Shown here one piece after another: positions 1-10,208 of a stretch of DNA of 64,000 nt (positions are counted from its first letter, which is position 1; each line of letters starts with the position of its first letter). The position numbers were made by a program, and so were the translations under genes. Source of the DNA: Maylandia zebra (lineage: Eukaryota > Chordata > Actinopteri > Cichliformes > Cichlidae); assembly GCF_041146795.1 (NCBI RefSeq), contig NC_135173.1, forward strand, positions 68,425,251-68,489,250. Direction: 5' to 3'. The notes under the pieces are model-generated. The model was not told the DNA's origin. It saw only the letters and a list, made by a program, of their open reading frames with translations, and did no database searches.

Positions 1-14
1 AGAGTTTGCAACAG

Positions 15-134
15 GAATCTTTCATGGAGAACAAGCGGCGCAGAGCTCGATGGCGTCAGTGCAGGATAACGAGGGTCGACATGTCTGTGGAGGTTTTCTC
101 CTCACTGAAGACTTTGTGCTCACTAGTGCAACTC
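15..134 (+). pseudogene. Granzyme-like serine protease, exon 2 remnant
   Basis: Read in frame, this stretch gives GIFHGEQ, then MASVQDNEGRHVCGGFLL, then TEDFVLTSAT, followed by a GT donor at 135. It matches exon 2 of trypsin-fold granzyme and mast-cell-protease genes: activation-site region, MASVQ strand, HxCGGFL core and the VLTAAHC block. In active enzymes that block carries the catalytic histidine; here it reads TSAT and no histidine is encoded. The left edge is near the window start, so the signal-peptide exon would lie outside. A second exon-like block follows at 1435. I see no GDSGGP serine exon downstream. Best read as a decayed or non-catalytic member of a granzyme-like cluster; the protease family is fairly sure, the exact gene is not. 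Confidence 0.6.
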
Positions 135-340
135 GTGAGTTTGATTTCCTGTTCATCGACTTTATACAAAAACATTTTCAAACTTAGAGTGATCTGATGA
201 ATAAATACAGGTTATTGACGAGGCAGGTGTTATTTTAAAGGATAATAAAAGATGATTAACTTTAACATCATCAAATATTAATGACCTTTGGAATATGTAA
301 CAACAAACCTCTGACAGCCGTTAGATACAGCACTGCTGAC

Positions 341-1341
341 CAGAGATGGGCAGTAACGCGTTACTGTAATCTGATTACTTTTTTCAAGTAACGAGTAAAG
401 TAAGGGATTACTATTGCAAAAACAGTAATTAGATTACCGTTACTTTCCCGTAGGAACGCTGCGTTACTGCGTTACTAAAACGTGATTTTTTTTGAGGGAA
501 TGTCTCATGACAGTGACGTAAGTGAGTGCGACGTTGGTGACAACAGCTGTGTGCAGATCAACAGTGGATCATATATCGAGTGCAGAGAGAGTGTGAGCGT
601 GCAGCGTTTAAAGCGTGGAAGTACTGACCTTACTTTGAGTTTGATTCCATAAAAAGTGACAAAAACATTAGTGTCCGCTGTGCGTGGGAAGAAAACTTCT
701 TTTTACAGCGAAAAAACCCCTAAACTTCCAACAAGCACCGAGTAGCTACGACGTAATGGGAAACTCACAGAGAAACTCCCGGATTCTTCCACTGACCGCG
801 GCACACCTGCACCAGGGTAAACCTCCGCCTGCCCCACTCCTGCTTTACAGGTGAAAATAGAGCAAAAGGACCGCTGAGTCTTTGACTTTATTTATTTTCT
901 ACTGTGTTTTACTTGCATCTATTTGAAAGACTGAGTGTAAACACAAAAAATATTTTATTTTATGAGCTGGAATGTGCAGAAAATAGGTTTAAATGTTAAA
1001 CTAATTTCTTCCAGTCAGTGAATGTTGCAGATAATAAAATTTTTTGCTTGATGCATAAAGTTAAAAGATTAAAACTAATAAAACAAGTTTTAAAAAGTGA
1101 CTTTTCCATTTGATTACATTTTGTATGATGGATTATGCAGAAAAAGTAGAATTGGGCTGAAAGATCTATCACTTTATCACCTCTTCAGGTTGTAAATCGT
1201 GTTTTTAAAAAGTAACTAAGTAACTAAGTAATTAATTACTTTTGAAAATAAGTAATCAGTAAAGTAACGGGATTACTTTTTTGGGGAAGTAATCAGTAAT
1301 TAGTTACTGATTACTTTTTTCAAGTAACTTGGCCAACACTG
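341..1341. mobile_element. hAT-like non-autonomous DNA transposon, copy A
   Basis: A 1001-bp element bounded by imperfect inverted ends (CAGAGATGGGCAGTAACG at the left, CCAACACTG at the right), rich in GTAATCAGTTACT-type motifs. It is flanked by a perfect 8-bp target duplication, CTGCTGAC at 333-340 and 1342-1349, the size made by hAT transposases. There is no transposase reading frame, so it is non-autonomous. A second full copy lies inverted at 34827-35831. It sits between the two protease-like exons. Confidence 0.9.
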
Positions 1342-1434
1342 CTGCTGACATTAGCCTGCATGTAACGACTGAGAAATCAAGAGATCAGGTTTAAAATAGT
1401 TTACATTTTAAATTCTCGCTGATTACTCCCTCAG

Positions 1435-1478
1435 AGGCCTCACACACGTCGTTCTCGGCAACCACAATCTGAAGAACG
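1435..1478 (+). pseudogene. Granzyme-like serine protease, start of exon 3 remnant
   Basis: After an AG acceptor at 1433-1434 the sequence encodes GLTHVVLGNHNLKN and meets a GT donor at 1479. THVVLGxHNLK is the strand that follows the catalytic histidine in granzyme-like proteases. The reading phase does not fit the phase left by the exon ending at 134, and a normal exon 3 would be much longer, reaching the catalytic aspartate. Both points favour a gene relic rather than a working gene. Confidence 0.5.
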
Positions 1479-1486
1479 GTAAAAAA

Positions 1487-2920
1487 AGACTTTTAGTTTC
1501 ACTTATTTACTCGGGTCATTTTGCTTTCACGTTGGTTATTTCATTTTGTTTTTCTCTTTGTTTGATTCTTTTTTTTTCTTGTGACTCTCAGATCCTGTTC
1601 ATCAGCTGTGGAGGGTTTTTGGGTCTGCCACTTAAGGACACACAGATATCCACTGAACGGATTTCCACATCTGTTCATGTTTCCTCATCATCACGAGTGC
1701 CTCTGAGGATAACTGAAAAGCTTCTGCTTGATTGTATATGAAGAAATAAAAGCCAATATTAAAAAGAGAGTTTTGTTTAATGCTAAAAAATCTGGTGGTT
1801 TGGAAGTTTGTTTGATTTCTGATGCAGTGCACTCGCTTGGCCACACGGCGGCGCTGTTGAGTTGTCAAATAGCTCAACAGAAACATTTCAATGATGTGGA
1901 GTTTGTTTCTCGTTCGTGCCGTTTACAGATGTCCACTGAACGCATCACGTGCAGGCTGGGATGATGGTGGTTTCTAAGGAAACCATCCCTGACTGTGTTT
2001 CAGGGAAAAATAAAAAAACATCCACTTTAAACACCTGGCGGAGGGTTCAGGTTAACATGAGCTGTCTGACTCACCTGTGACAGGTAAACCTGAGTGTAAG
2101 AGACCCACAGGTGCATTAAGTCTTCAGGAGGTTGAACAACAAGAATTTAGTCTTCATGAATTCACAGGCCTCCTTTAAGTCATGACACCAAAGCACAGCT
2201 TTAACTTCTGTGCAATGAAACACCTGTGTCCTGGAAGTGATGTCACAGTGGCTGTTTCTTCGCTTCCTGTTTGAGGTGAAGGCACCTTGACGACTTGTTA
2301 GGCTCATGAAGATTTGACCTCTCAGCCTAAAAGCTGGTGTCCCAGCCTGGAGGAGGTCCTGAGGGTCATCATGTGGGTCGAGGTGTGATGGTTGGGATGG
2401 ACTCACCTGGGATTGGGTCTCCTCCTTTACTCAGATTCCTTCTGCTGAAGGAATCAGCCGTGACCTGCGGAGCTGAGAACCTGCTGGTAGTTTGAATTCA
2501 CTTTAAAGCTTATAAACCTTCATCATTTAAAAAAAGTGCCGGCATGTTAAAGCTGCACTCAGGGAAGGAAATGTGACTGTGGTTGTTTAATCCAATCACA
2601 TCAGTCGGGGTTGGCTCTCATACATCAGGAGGAGATGCCGCCCCACTCCCCGCACCTCTCTAAACACACCTGGGCATCAGCCCCTCCAACACACAGAAAT
2701 GATTTTCAGCCAAAGATGTGATGATGTCATCAGGTGTGTTTCAGAGACAGTGGATCTGACGAACGGTGATCCAGACAGGTGAGACGCAGACAGGTAACAG
2801 GTGATGATGACGCAGCAGAAACATCAGGAACATCTGTGTGGGGTTGGATTAGAAACCGACAGAGAAACGTTTTTAAATGTGCCTCACGAGTGAAACCCGT
2901 TTAAACACTCAACTTTCATT
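1487..2920. other. Intergenic spacer, no gene recognised
   Basis: Short open frames here have no recognisable domain and no splice-linked partners. Nothing looks like the aspartate or serine exons of the upstream protease. The right part approaches the presumed gramd2a promoter. Confidence 0.5.
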
Positions 2921-2929
2921 CATTCTTTA

Positions 2930-3118
2930 CTTTGAAAGGCACTTCCGCTCACTTCCTGCACACGCTGTGTCGAATGCTGCCAGCGTGACTGCGCAGCTCG
3001 TGCACAGAGAGAGGGGAGCGCCCTGTGTCGGTGCTGAAGGACGGACTCGGGGACCGACACCGGACCGACCGGGACTCCGGCGGACGTGATTGAAGACAGC
3101 ATAAGCCTCGCAGGTAAA
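2930..3118 (+). promoter_or_regulatory. gramd2a: Probable gramd2a promoter and non-coding first exon
   Basis: A GC- and CpG-rich patch that stands out from its surroundings. It carries two ETS-like sites (ACTTCCG and ACTTCCTG, 2941-2959) and ends in candidate splice donors (CGCAGGTAAAG, then GGTGAGTC, 3109-3125). The first coding exon of gramd2a lies 6.8 kb downstream at 9880 and opens with an AG acceptor 5' of its ATG, so at least one upstream non-coding exon must exist. This is the best candidate seen; a transcript is needed to confirm it. Confidence 0.4.
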
Positions 3119-4660
3119 GGTGAGTCTGCGCTAGGAGTCACGCGCTCGTTCTGCGGGGATTCTATTGTTGAGTCTACTGAGATCTTATTTTAATATTTTC
3201 CTTCATCAGTAATAAACCGCTTTATATGCAGCAGCTTTGTTTTCATAGGTGCGCGTTAATAGCACGTGCACACGTTAGTAATCACATTACTGCTGTAACA
3301 AACCGTCTTTTATGGATACAGACTGAATGAAAGCTTGAAATGATGTCAGATATCAATGAGACATCTGATTGAACTTTATTAATGTGGGTTTGATGCACGT
3401 GAGCGCGTCAGGCTGAGGTAACTCTCCACCCTCCTCCACCTAAAATCTACTTAAATAAATAACTCACCAAACACCAGCAGCTAGGTTACAGACACCACCT
3501 TATATAAAAGATGGATGTGGCCACAGACTGTATATAAAAGATGGAAGCATCAACAGACTGTATAAAAAAGTAGAAGTAACCACATGACATCACCCGTCTG
3601 TGAAGCCTCCGTTTAAGCACTTTGACCTGACTTTTGTTTCCACATGTGATCGTTCACGCCTCAACACAAAAATCCACCAAACTAAGCCAACAAACCCGGG
3701 CCGTTTCACAGAGGAACTATTTTTTCTTTCTGTCTACATCCGCCAACCAAAGAAGCGAGCTAACGGGTGCTCTCGGGCTCGTCCTAAAGGGCGCTGAAAG
3801 AAATGTGTGAATTTCATTTTTATCTGGAAAATAAGGATAAATTTAAAGAGTTGATTTCTACACAGAGACAAAGCTGCTGGGATGTTAAAGATATGAAGGA
3901 AAGAGGGAATGAAAAAAGTCAGGAAGGATGGAAGACAGGGGAGGGAGGAAAGAAGGAAAAGGAAGCTGGAGAGAGGACGTGATGATGTAGGAATGATCTT
4001 CAGAGTAAAAGTTTAAAGTGATAAAGTCGCAGATTTTCAGGGAAAAACTGATTTTGAGCTCATTCGAGAAGCTCCCATCTTCAGCCTGATCGGCTGTGCT
4101 GGGTTTGCAGAAGATGAAGTAATCAGGTTACACTTCATTATCAGCTTATCAGTAATATGATTGGACCCCGGGGTTATTCCACAACTTTGAGGTTTTACAG
4201 TCAGAGTTGTTCCCGTGCTGCGTTTCTCACAAAGAAAACCGTCAGTGAGCAATACAGATAACAACAAGTGTAATTTCCACCTTCATGAAAAGCTTTGCAC
4301 AGAGTGATGAGGATTTTATCAACATGACTAAAAGTAGAAACGAGGAGCTCCTTTTGTTGCTGTGAGGCTGTGGGGTAGCTGTGTGAGGCGGCCTCGCTCT
4401 GCAGCTCAGTCAAAGAGGTGTTTTGTTTGTGGTGCTGGACACACACACACACAGACACACACACTGAGGCCTGCAGGGGAGGTGCTGCATGTTAATGACA
4501 GCGAGGCACAAAGTTAATGCAGCTGCAGAGACAGAAGCTCACTGTCAGTGTTGGTCTGCAGGACGAAATCAGGCCCAGAGCTGTTTAAATGTCTCAACCT
4601 GCAGTTTGTTCTTAATCACCAGCAGGGGGCGACTCTGATGGCAACTGCAAAATTGCATTT
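3119..4660. other. gramd2a 5' intron, first part
   Basis: No exon seen. It includes a dispersed repeat scrap at about 3500-3610 (ACTGTATATAAAAGATGG, present twice there, with relatives near 21460 and 62260), a purine-rich stretch at 3895-3985, and a short CA run at 4440-4463. Confidence 0.5.
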
Positions 4661-4812
4661 GTCCCGTCTTCCTGGCGCGGCAGATGGCCCCGCCCCTCCC
4701 TGAGCCTGGTTCTGCTGGAGGTTTCTTCCTGTTAAAAGGGAGTTTTTCCTTCCCACTGTCGCCAAAGTGCTGCTCACAGTGGGTCACATGATTGTTGGGT
4801 TTTTCTCTGCAG
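4660..4812 (+). repeat. Dispersed retroposon-like tail, 5' half
   Basis: Contains CCTGGTTCTGCTGGAGG, then TTAAAAGGGAG, then CCCACTGTCGCCAAAGTGC, the start of a very common teleost tail repeat. The remainder (ATTATTGTACGG to GTTTGAATT) resumes at about 5716-5815, so a DNA transposon has split it. Reverse-strand relatives lie at 31780-31975 and 33120-33350. Confidence 0.6.
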
Positions 4813-5715
4813 TAGGGCTGGGCGATATATCGAGTTTTTAAAAAATATATTTTTATACGAGATAAGAGATGTGACAATATCCTTTATATCGATATAGTCT
4901 ATGCTATAATTATAGTTGTGGAGCCGCAGGTTTGCCTCTCTTTCGTCCACTTTTGTCTCTACGCTGCGTTGCTCCGCCTCTCCTTCACTGACCACAACAC
5001 CCCCTCCTCCCCCATCGCTTCACCTGCAGGCAGCGACAAGACGGACACGGCAAATCTCCGTTAACGAGTTACTGCGCATCGCCCCGTGCGTGGGGCTGGA
5101 CGGCGTCAACGTGTTAACGAGCTAACCACGCTAACGCCCAGAGGTGCTGCACGGCCTAAAATCCTTTCATTTTCTCAAAAGTTGACAGCGCGCCTTATGT
5201 ATGAGTTCTGGTTGTGCTCACTGACCGCGAACCGCTTCTCTGTGGAACACGGCGCTCAGCAATCTGACTAAAAATGTTTGAGTACGACTTTGCTACGGAG
5301 CCGCACCGCGTTACGGCTGCCGTAGTCTGGAGCCTCGCGGAGTGATACGTACTGTGCTTCAGCGTAATATCACCGTACTGTGTGCGTATAAGGACCATAA
5401 ACGGCTCCTGTTCAGAGACGCGGTTACGAAGAGGATTTCAAACTCCAGGCTGTCGGTCACGCAGTAGAAGTTAAGAACAGAGCAGCTGCTTGTTGTTGTG
5501 CTCAGCGTCTGTTAGTTTACATTTTGACTGCACAGTTGTGAGCTCTTTGTTATGCACAAAACAACATTTTTTCTTTTATTTATGGAGCATGATTATTTAA
5601 TAAATGCTGATAATTTATTTCTGAGTAATTGTTTCTTGTACATCTGCGCTGTGTGTTAATAAAAGTGCAGATGTACATGAAATGTACATACTCTGTATGT
5701 ACAATAATACATACT
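4813..5715. mobile_element. hAT-like MITE inserted in the tail repeat
   Basis: Begins TAGGGCTGGGCGATAT, a common hAT-type terminus in fish, and ends where the host repeat resumes at CTCTGTAT. The 8 bases before it (CTCTGCAG) and after it (CTCTGTAT) match at 6 of 8 positions, consistent with a decayed target duplication. The right border is less sure than the left. No transposase is encoded. Confidence 0.55.
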
Positions 5716-5815
5716 ACTCTGTATGTATTATTGTACGGTCTACCTTACAATATAGAGCGCCTTGTGGTGACTGTTGTTGTGATTTGGCGCTGTGTAAATA
5801 AAGTTTGAATTAGCG
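5716..5815 (+). repeat. Dispersed retroposon-like tail, 3' half
   Basis: Continues the repeat begun at 4660: GTATGTATTATTGTACGG, then AGCGCCTTGTGGTGACTG, then GGCGCTGTGTAAATAAAG. The other copies in this window show the two halves normally join directly. Confidence 0.6.
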
Positions 5816-5869
5816 TGTGACTCGAGTGGCCAGCAGAAAAACTGCTTCTGTATTAGCTTCATGTCTCAG

Positions 5870-6233
5870 CTGCATTTTTGTTGAGAAATGAGAATAAAAC
5901 CTCTTTTGTGCCACTGCTGTATTCCACATCAAATCGGTTTGGTAATAACGGTGATAACGACGGCCCGCTAGCACGCGCTACCAAAAACAGTGCTTTGTTG
6001 TGTATCAGACGGACGAAAGCTGAACCAGTTCCACTGAAGCTGCAGCATTTTTACAAACCAGTTCTGGTTCCTCCGTTTCATTCAACGATCCGCTTTTTCC
6101 GCCATGTGCGTATGAAAACAAAAGCACTGCGCCTGTGCGTTTTACCCATATTCTATCGCCATGTTTCATTTTCTTATCGTTGCCCAACGGTATACCGGTG
6201 TTACCGTGAGCGGTATGACATGGCCCAGCCCTA
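5870..6233 (-). mobile_element. Truncated hAT-like element, same family as 12058-13479
   Basis: Its right end, CATGGCCCAGCCCTA, is the reverse complement of the left end of the element at 12058. About 230 bp inward is recognisably the same sequence: the ACGGTATACCGG block, the TATCGCCATG block, the GCGCCTGTGCG block and the ACAAAGCAC block. Only one terminus is present and no matching target duplication was found, so it is a fragment. Confidence 0.65.
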
Positions 6234-6939
6234 ATCAAGAGACTATTTTATTAAAGTAAAACATGTTTGGGATTCTAATAAAAGTAGAAGTTGTGCATTA
6301 AAGTCTTGCTGGGCAAGTAGAATTACATCGAGCACATGTTTGTTAGAGCGTGTTGGAAAGAGCTCCGACTCACAGCCAGCTCCACACACCCCCACCCGCA
6401 TGGGTCAACAGGCGTTCGTCGTGGTGTGCTCGTTCTCACCCAGACTGTTTCACTTTGGTCTCGTCTGACTGAATAAGCAGCTGTTTGTATTCCCTTCAGG
6501 TTTCGTCTTTCAGGCGTGTACCTTTTTGTACCTCGAGCTTTGCTGTATGCAAAGTCTTGCACGCTATCGAAACACCACTTTCCATAGATAATCCGGAAGC
6601 TCTGTCGGTAACACTTAACTGTCCTCTCATCAGCGTGAGGTTTCAGAGTCATCATTCGATGACACGGCTCTTCCTGTTCCTCCTAACCACCACCGCTGCA
6701 TGAAACCGTCTGATTACCAATCTTTGTTTTTCGAAAGACAAGCTGTTGTTCACATGGGTGCAGGGCTTAGAGCTTCACACAGAACCTGCAAACTGTTGAC
6801 CAAATGCAAATTAGGGTCCAAATGTTTAGATAAAACAGCGGCTTAAAGGAACAAGCCAAACCACATCCAACAAATTAAAAAGCGTCCTTTTCAGGAGCGT
6901 AAAAACCCTTCACCCTCAGCGCGTGAAGCTGCAGGGGTG

Positions 6940-7130
6940 CTGAAGGCCTGAGGCCGAAGCACGATGTGCTCGCTTAAAGAGGAAGAGTATCTGCCTCGAG
7001 TGAAGGAGTTTAAGTATCTCAGTTTTATGTTTGCAAACTGCATCGATCGATCTTTCGCCACCTGGGCCACGACTGAAAGAATAAGTGGCAGAAATGAGAT
7101 TCCTCTAAGGGTCTCTGCGCTCTGTGTATA
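6940..7130 (+). mobile_element. LINE fragment, C-terminal part of a reverse-transcriptase ORF
   Basis: Translation gives EEEYLPRVKEFKYLSFMFAN and, further on, WATTERISGRNEIPLRVSAL. Fish LINE proteins carry a very similar pair of blocks (a strand like LPQVEEFKYLGVLFTS and, later, an EMGFLRRV-like block). The fragment is short and decayed. Confidence 0.6.
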
Positions 7131-7239
7131 CATAACGTCACCATAACCAAGAAAACTTTAACAGGTTTCCTGTGTAAGTTTTTCTCAACTGATGAGTCAA
7201 AACAAGCCATGTTTAATCAATCAAAGCTTTTTCATTGAG

Positions 7240-7640
7240 TACCAGAAGAAATCTGAGCATCCAACCGAAGACCTACACCTTCTTAGAACGACACTCTTTC
7301 CATAAAATCTGCTCCGAGGGTGTGAATACCAACATTATCTATGAGTGATTCCTGGAAAACAACCTGAATTTGGTTTTGTTAGCATTAAGAGCCTGCAGCT
7401 GCTGAAAGGAAGCCCCTCGACAACCTGATGCAGAGGTGAGCACGCCGAGTAAAGTATGCTGTCTGCATAAAGGAGCTTTCTAGCTGTAGCCATATTCTTT
7501 CTTATATTATTCATAAAAAAGGAAAATAAAACAGGGTCTACAGCGGAGCCCTGGGGGACTCCTTCATCTTCAGGAATCTTTACTACATCTGAGTTTTACC
7601 TCCTAACAGCAGCTCAACAAACACAGCAGTGTGCTTGCCG
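7240..7640 (-). mobile_element. LINE fragment with reverse-transcriptase core motifs
   Basis: The reverse strand of 7425-7555 encodes GVPQGSAVDPVLFSFFMNN and then LLYADSILYS. These match the GVPQGSVLGPxLF and YADD blocks of non-LTR reverse transcriptases; the catalytic YADD has become YADS. It points opposite to the LINE fragment at 6940, so two insertions are involved. The family (L2/CR1/Rex-like) cannot be fixed from this. Confidence 0.7.
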
Positions 7641-8242
7641 TCCACTGTCCTTTGTTACCATCAGAGATGCTGATGACCCAAGCTCTTCATCGATCCTGAT
7701 ACTTAAGGTCCACACACAAAGTTTGGATTCAGACGGCAGATGTTCAGATCTGAGAGGTCAGAGGCTGCTTTCCAGATTTTAGGGATGATATTATCCTGGA
7801 TACTCAGATTAAAAATATGAACAATAGGCTCAGAAGTAAAGTCAGCTGACTCAGACTGTCAGATGGCTTTTTTGGAGATTTCAAAGCTTTATGGATCGCA
7901 ATAATAGAAATATGTCTAAAGACAAACGGGTCCCTCCGCCTTCAGTGATCTGCAGGATACGGCGTCCTGATGCTTGGAGAGGCAGGTGGTGAAGTTTGAA
8001 TGTGGCTTTCGAGGAGTTTTATTTTCTTATCGTTTGCATAGATGCAATTCATCAGGAACCACGATGAGGAAAACACAGAAAGAGCTGCTCTGTGTGCAGG
8101 CTGGCAGTTTGAAGGCCAGCGGTCGGCATTCAGACTGCTTCCTGTGATCGAGCTCTTCATGCTCCGAAGAACTGACACAGGTGATGATGATGACGATCAT
8201 TATTCTTACACTCTGCTGGAGCGGCTTTGCATCAGTCACAGT

Positions 8243-8395
8243 TCAGAATAATCCTTCTTTATCTCATACCGCCCCCCTTTCAAAGACAACTTTTTTCTGA
8301 TTGGCTGGTCCGTGTAAACAGCAGGTTTGAACCTCAGATGGGTGGAGCCTCTCTGTATGACATCACACAGATGCAAGAGTAGAAAAAACTGTGAT
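8243..8395. repeat. Dispersed repeat (TCAGAATAATCC family)
   Basis: Contains CAGAATAATCCTTCTTTATC, CTGATTGGCTGG and GGTGGAGCCTCTCTGTATGA. Recognisable relatives lie near 15305-15460, 49110-49260 and 56395-56560, always with the TCCTCCC...TGATTGGCTG core. No coding content. Confidence 0.6.
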
Positions 8396-9888
8396 GAACG
8401 TGTTCAGGCCTGCAGGAGCTCGTCAGGAGTCATGTGACAGGAAATGAGGAGAAAGAGGAGAGTAGCACTTTTCCGGTTGTTGCACCAGCTGAGGTGTCTG
8501 ACTCCATCATCCTGGGGAGGGGAGGAAAAGGAGGAAGAGGAGGAGGGTTCAGCACCAGCTGTCAGGCGAAGCAGGTGAAAGAGTGTAAGCATCACGCCTG
8601 TTACCGAGGCAACTGTAGTGCGTTCCCACCTCCTTCGATGTCACGGGCATGTTAGCACGGGTCGAATCAGCTGCATGATGGCTTCTCTGAGCTTTTATCT
8701 TCATTTTCTCTGAATATATCCTTCGTTTCGGCGGCCGTGGCGGTACGGCTGTTGGTGGAAACCTTCACTCACATGTGTGCGTGTGTCATATCTGAGAACT
8801 GTTTCAAAAGCTTTTCTCCCCACAGTGTTAAACCCTCATCTTTGTGTTGCAAAGATTTCATCCATCACAGTGCTGCAGCTCCTGACAGGGCTCTCCTCCT
8901 GTCCCAGCATCCTCCTCGGTCACACCAGTAAACATAAAAAACTGTTTTTGGACGTTTTCTGAAAACGAGGAAGTGATTGTGCTGATGTGATGCTGAGAGG
9001 AAGTGCGTTTAATGTGAAATCCGCTGATAACTCGAGCAGCGCGTCGATCCACTGTCTGATTGACGCGGTCCTCCCATCACCCACCTCTCTCTGCCTCTGA
9101 GAGAAAATAAACTCTGAACATTAGAAACATTAGAAACTGCTCGTGTTTGTTTGAAGGATAAAAGTGAACACATATGATTTCATTCTGCATCAAGCTGCAG
9201 TGAGCCCGCAGACGCCATGCCGAACGCGCCGAAGGAGGCGCACGGCAACAGAAAGGATGCCAGGGCAGAGGGGCACTCTGGGAAATGAAGTCACTGCAGT
9301 TCTTTTCATCACAATCTGATTTTTGCACGTCGACGATGTCGGTGTGAGGCTGCAACCTCGCACACACACACACACTGCATGTGAGAAGCCATCTTCCTCC
9401 CCCATCGTGCTGTTGCCATGGCAGCACAGGCGTAACGTGTGGTCCTTCAGATCGAAAGTTTCCTCTGCAGCTCAGCTGACCAATCAGAGCGCACCCTCAT
9501 GTACACACAGTCCTGGATGATGTATCATCTGTGATCTGCCTCACAGGTGCTAACATGATAGGAAAAGTGCGTTTTTCCTATCATAAAAATGAGATCCTCT
9601 TACCTTTCACAATAAAAGCCCTTCACATATACACTGTCAGAGGGAACTAATGAAGCCACTTGCTAAAGTAATTCCTGCTCTCTGATTACTTGTCATGAAA
9701 TAAAAGCCTCTAATAAATAAAGAGGTTTTGTTGTTTTGATAAAGACTATCAACAAAAATAAATATAATAAAAAGTGTTTGTTTTCTTTTAAAAACTAAAA
9801 TAAGACTAAATAAGACATGATGCACAGGTTCGTTTGATGATTAAAACTCTTGATGCTGTTTTTCCTCCTGACTTTCCAGGTGGTGACG

Positions 9889-10120
9889 ATGATGTCAGAG
9901 CAGCTGGAGCTCAGTGATGATGTAGGTGTCCTGCCCCCCCATGAGGTGGAGCCCCCCAGGGAGGAGGATGGACCCTGCCCCCTACCCTTCAGGTGAGAAA
10001 CTGCATCTTGTTCCTGAGCCAGTGTGACAGCTGGTGGAGGACAGGAGGACGGCCGGACGCTCGCTTACACTCAAAGTGTGAGCAAAACAGAAGGAGGAGC
10101 CCACAGCCTCATTAGTCCTG

Positions 10121-10208
<88 letters not shown>

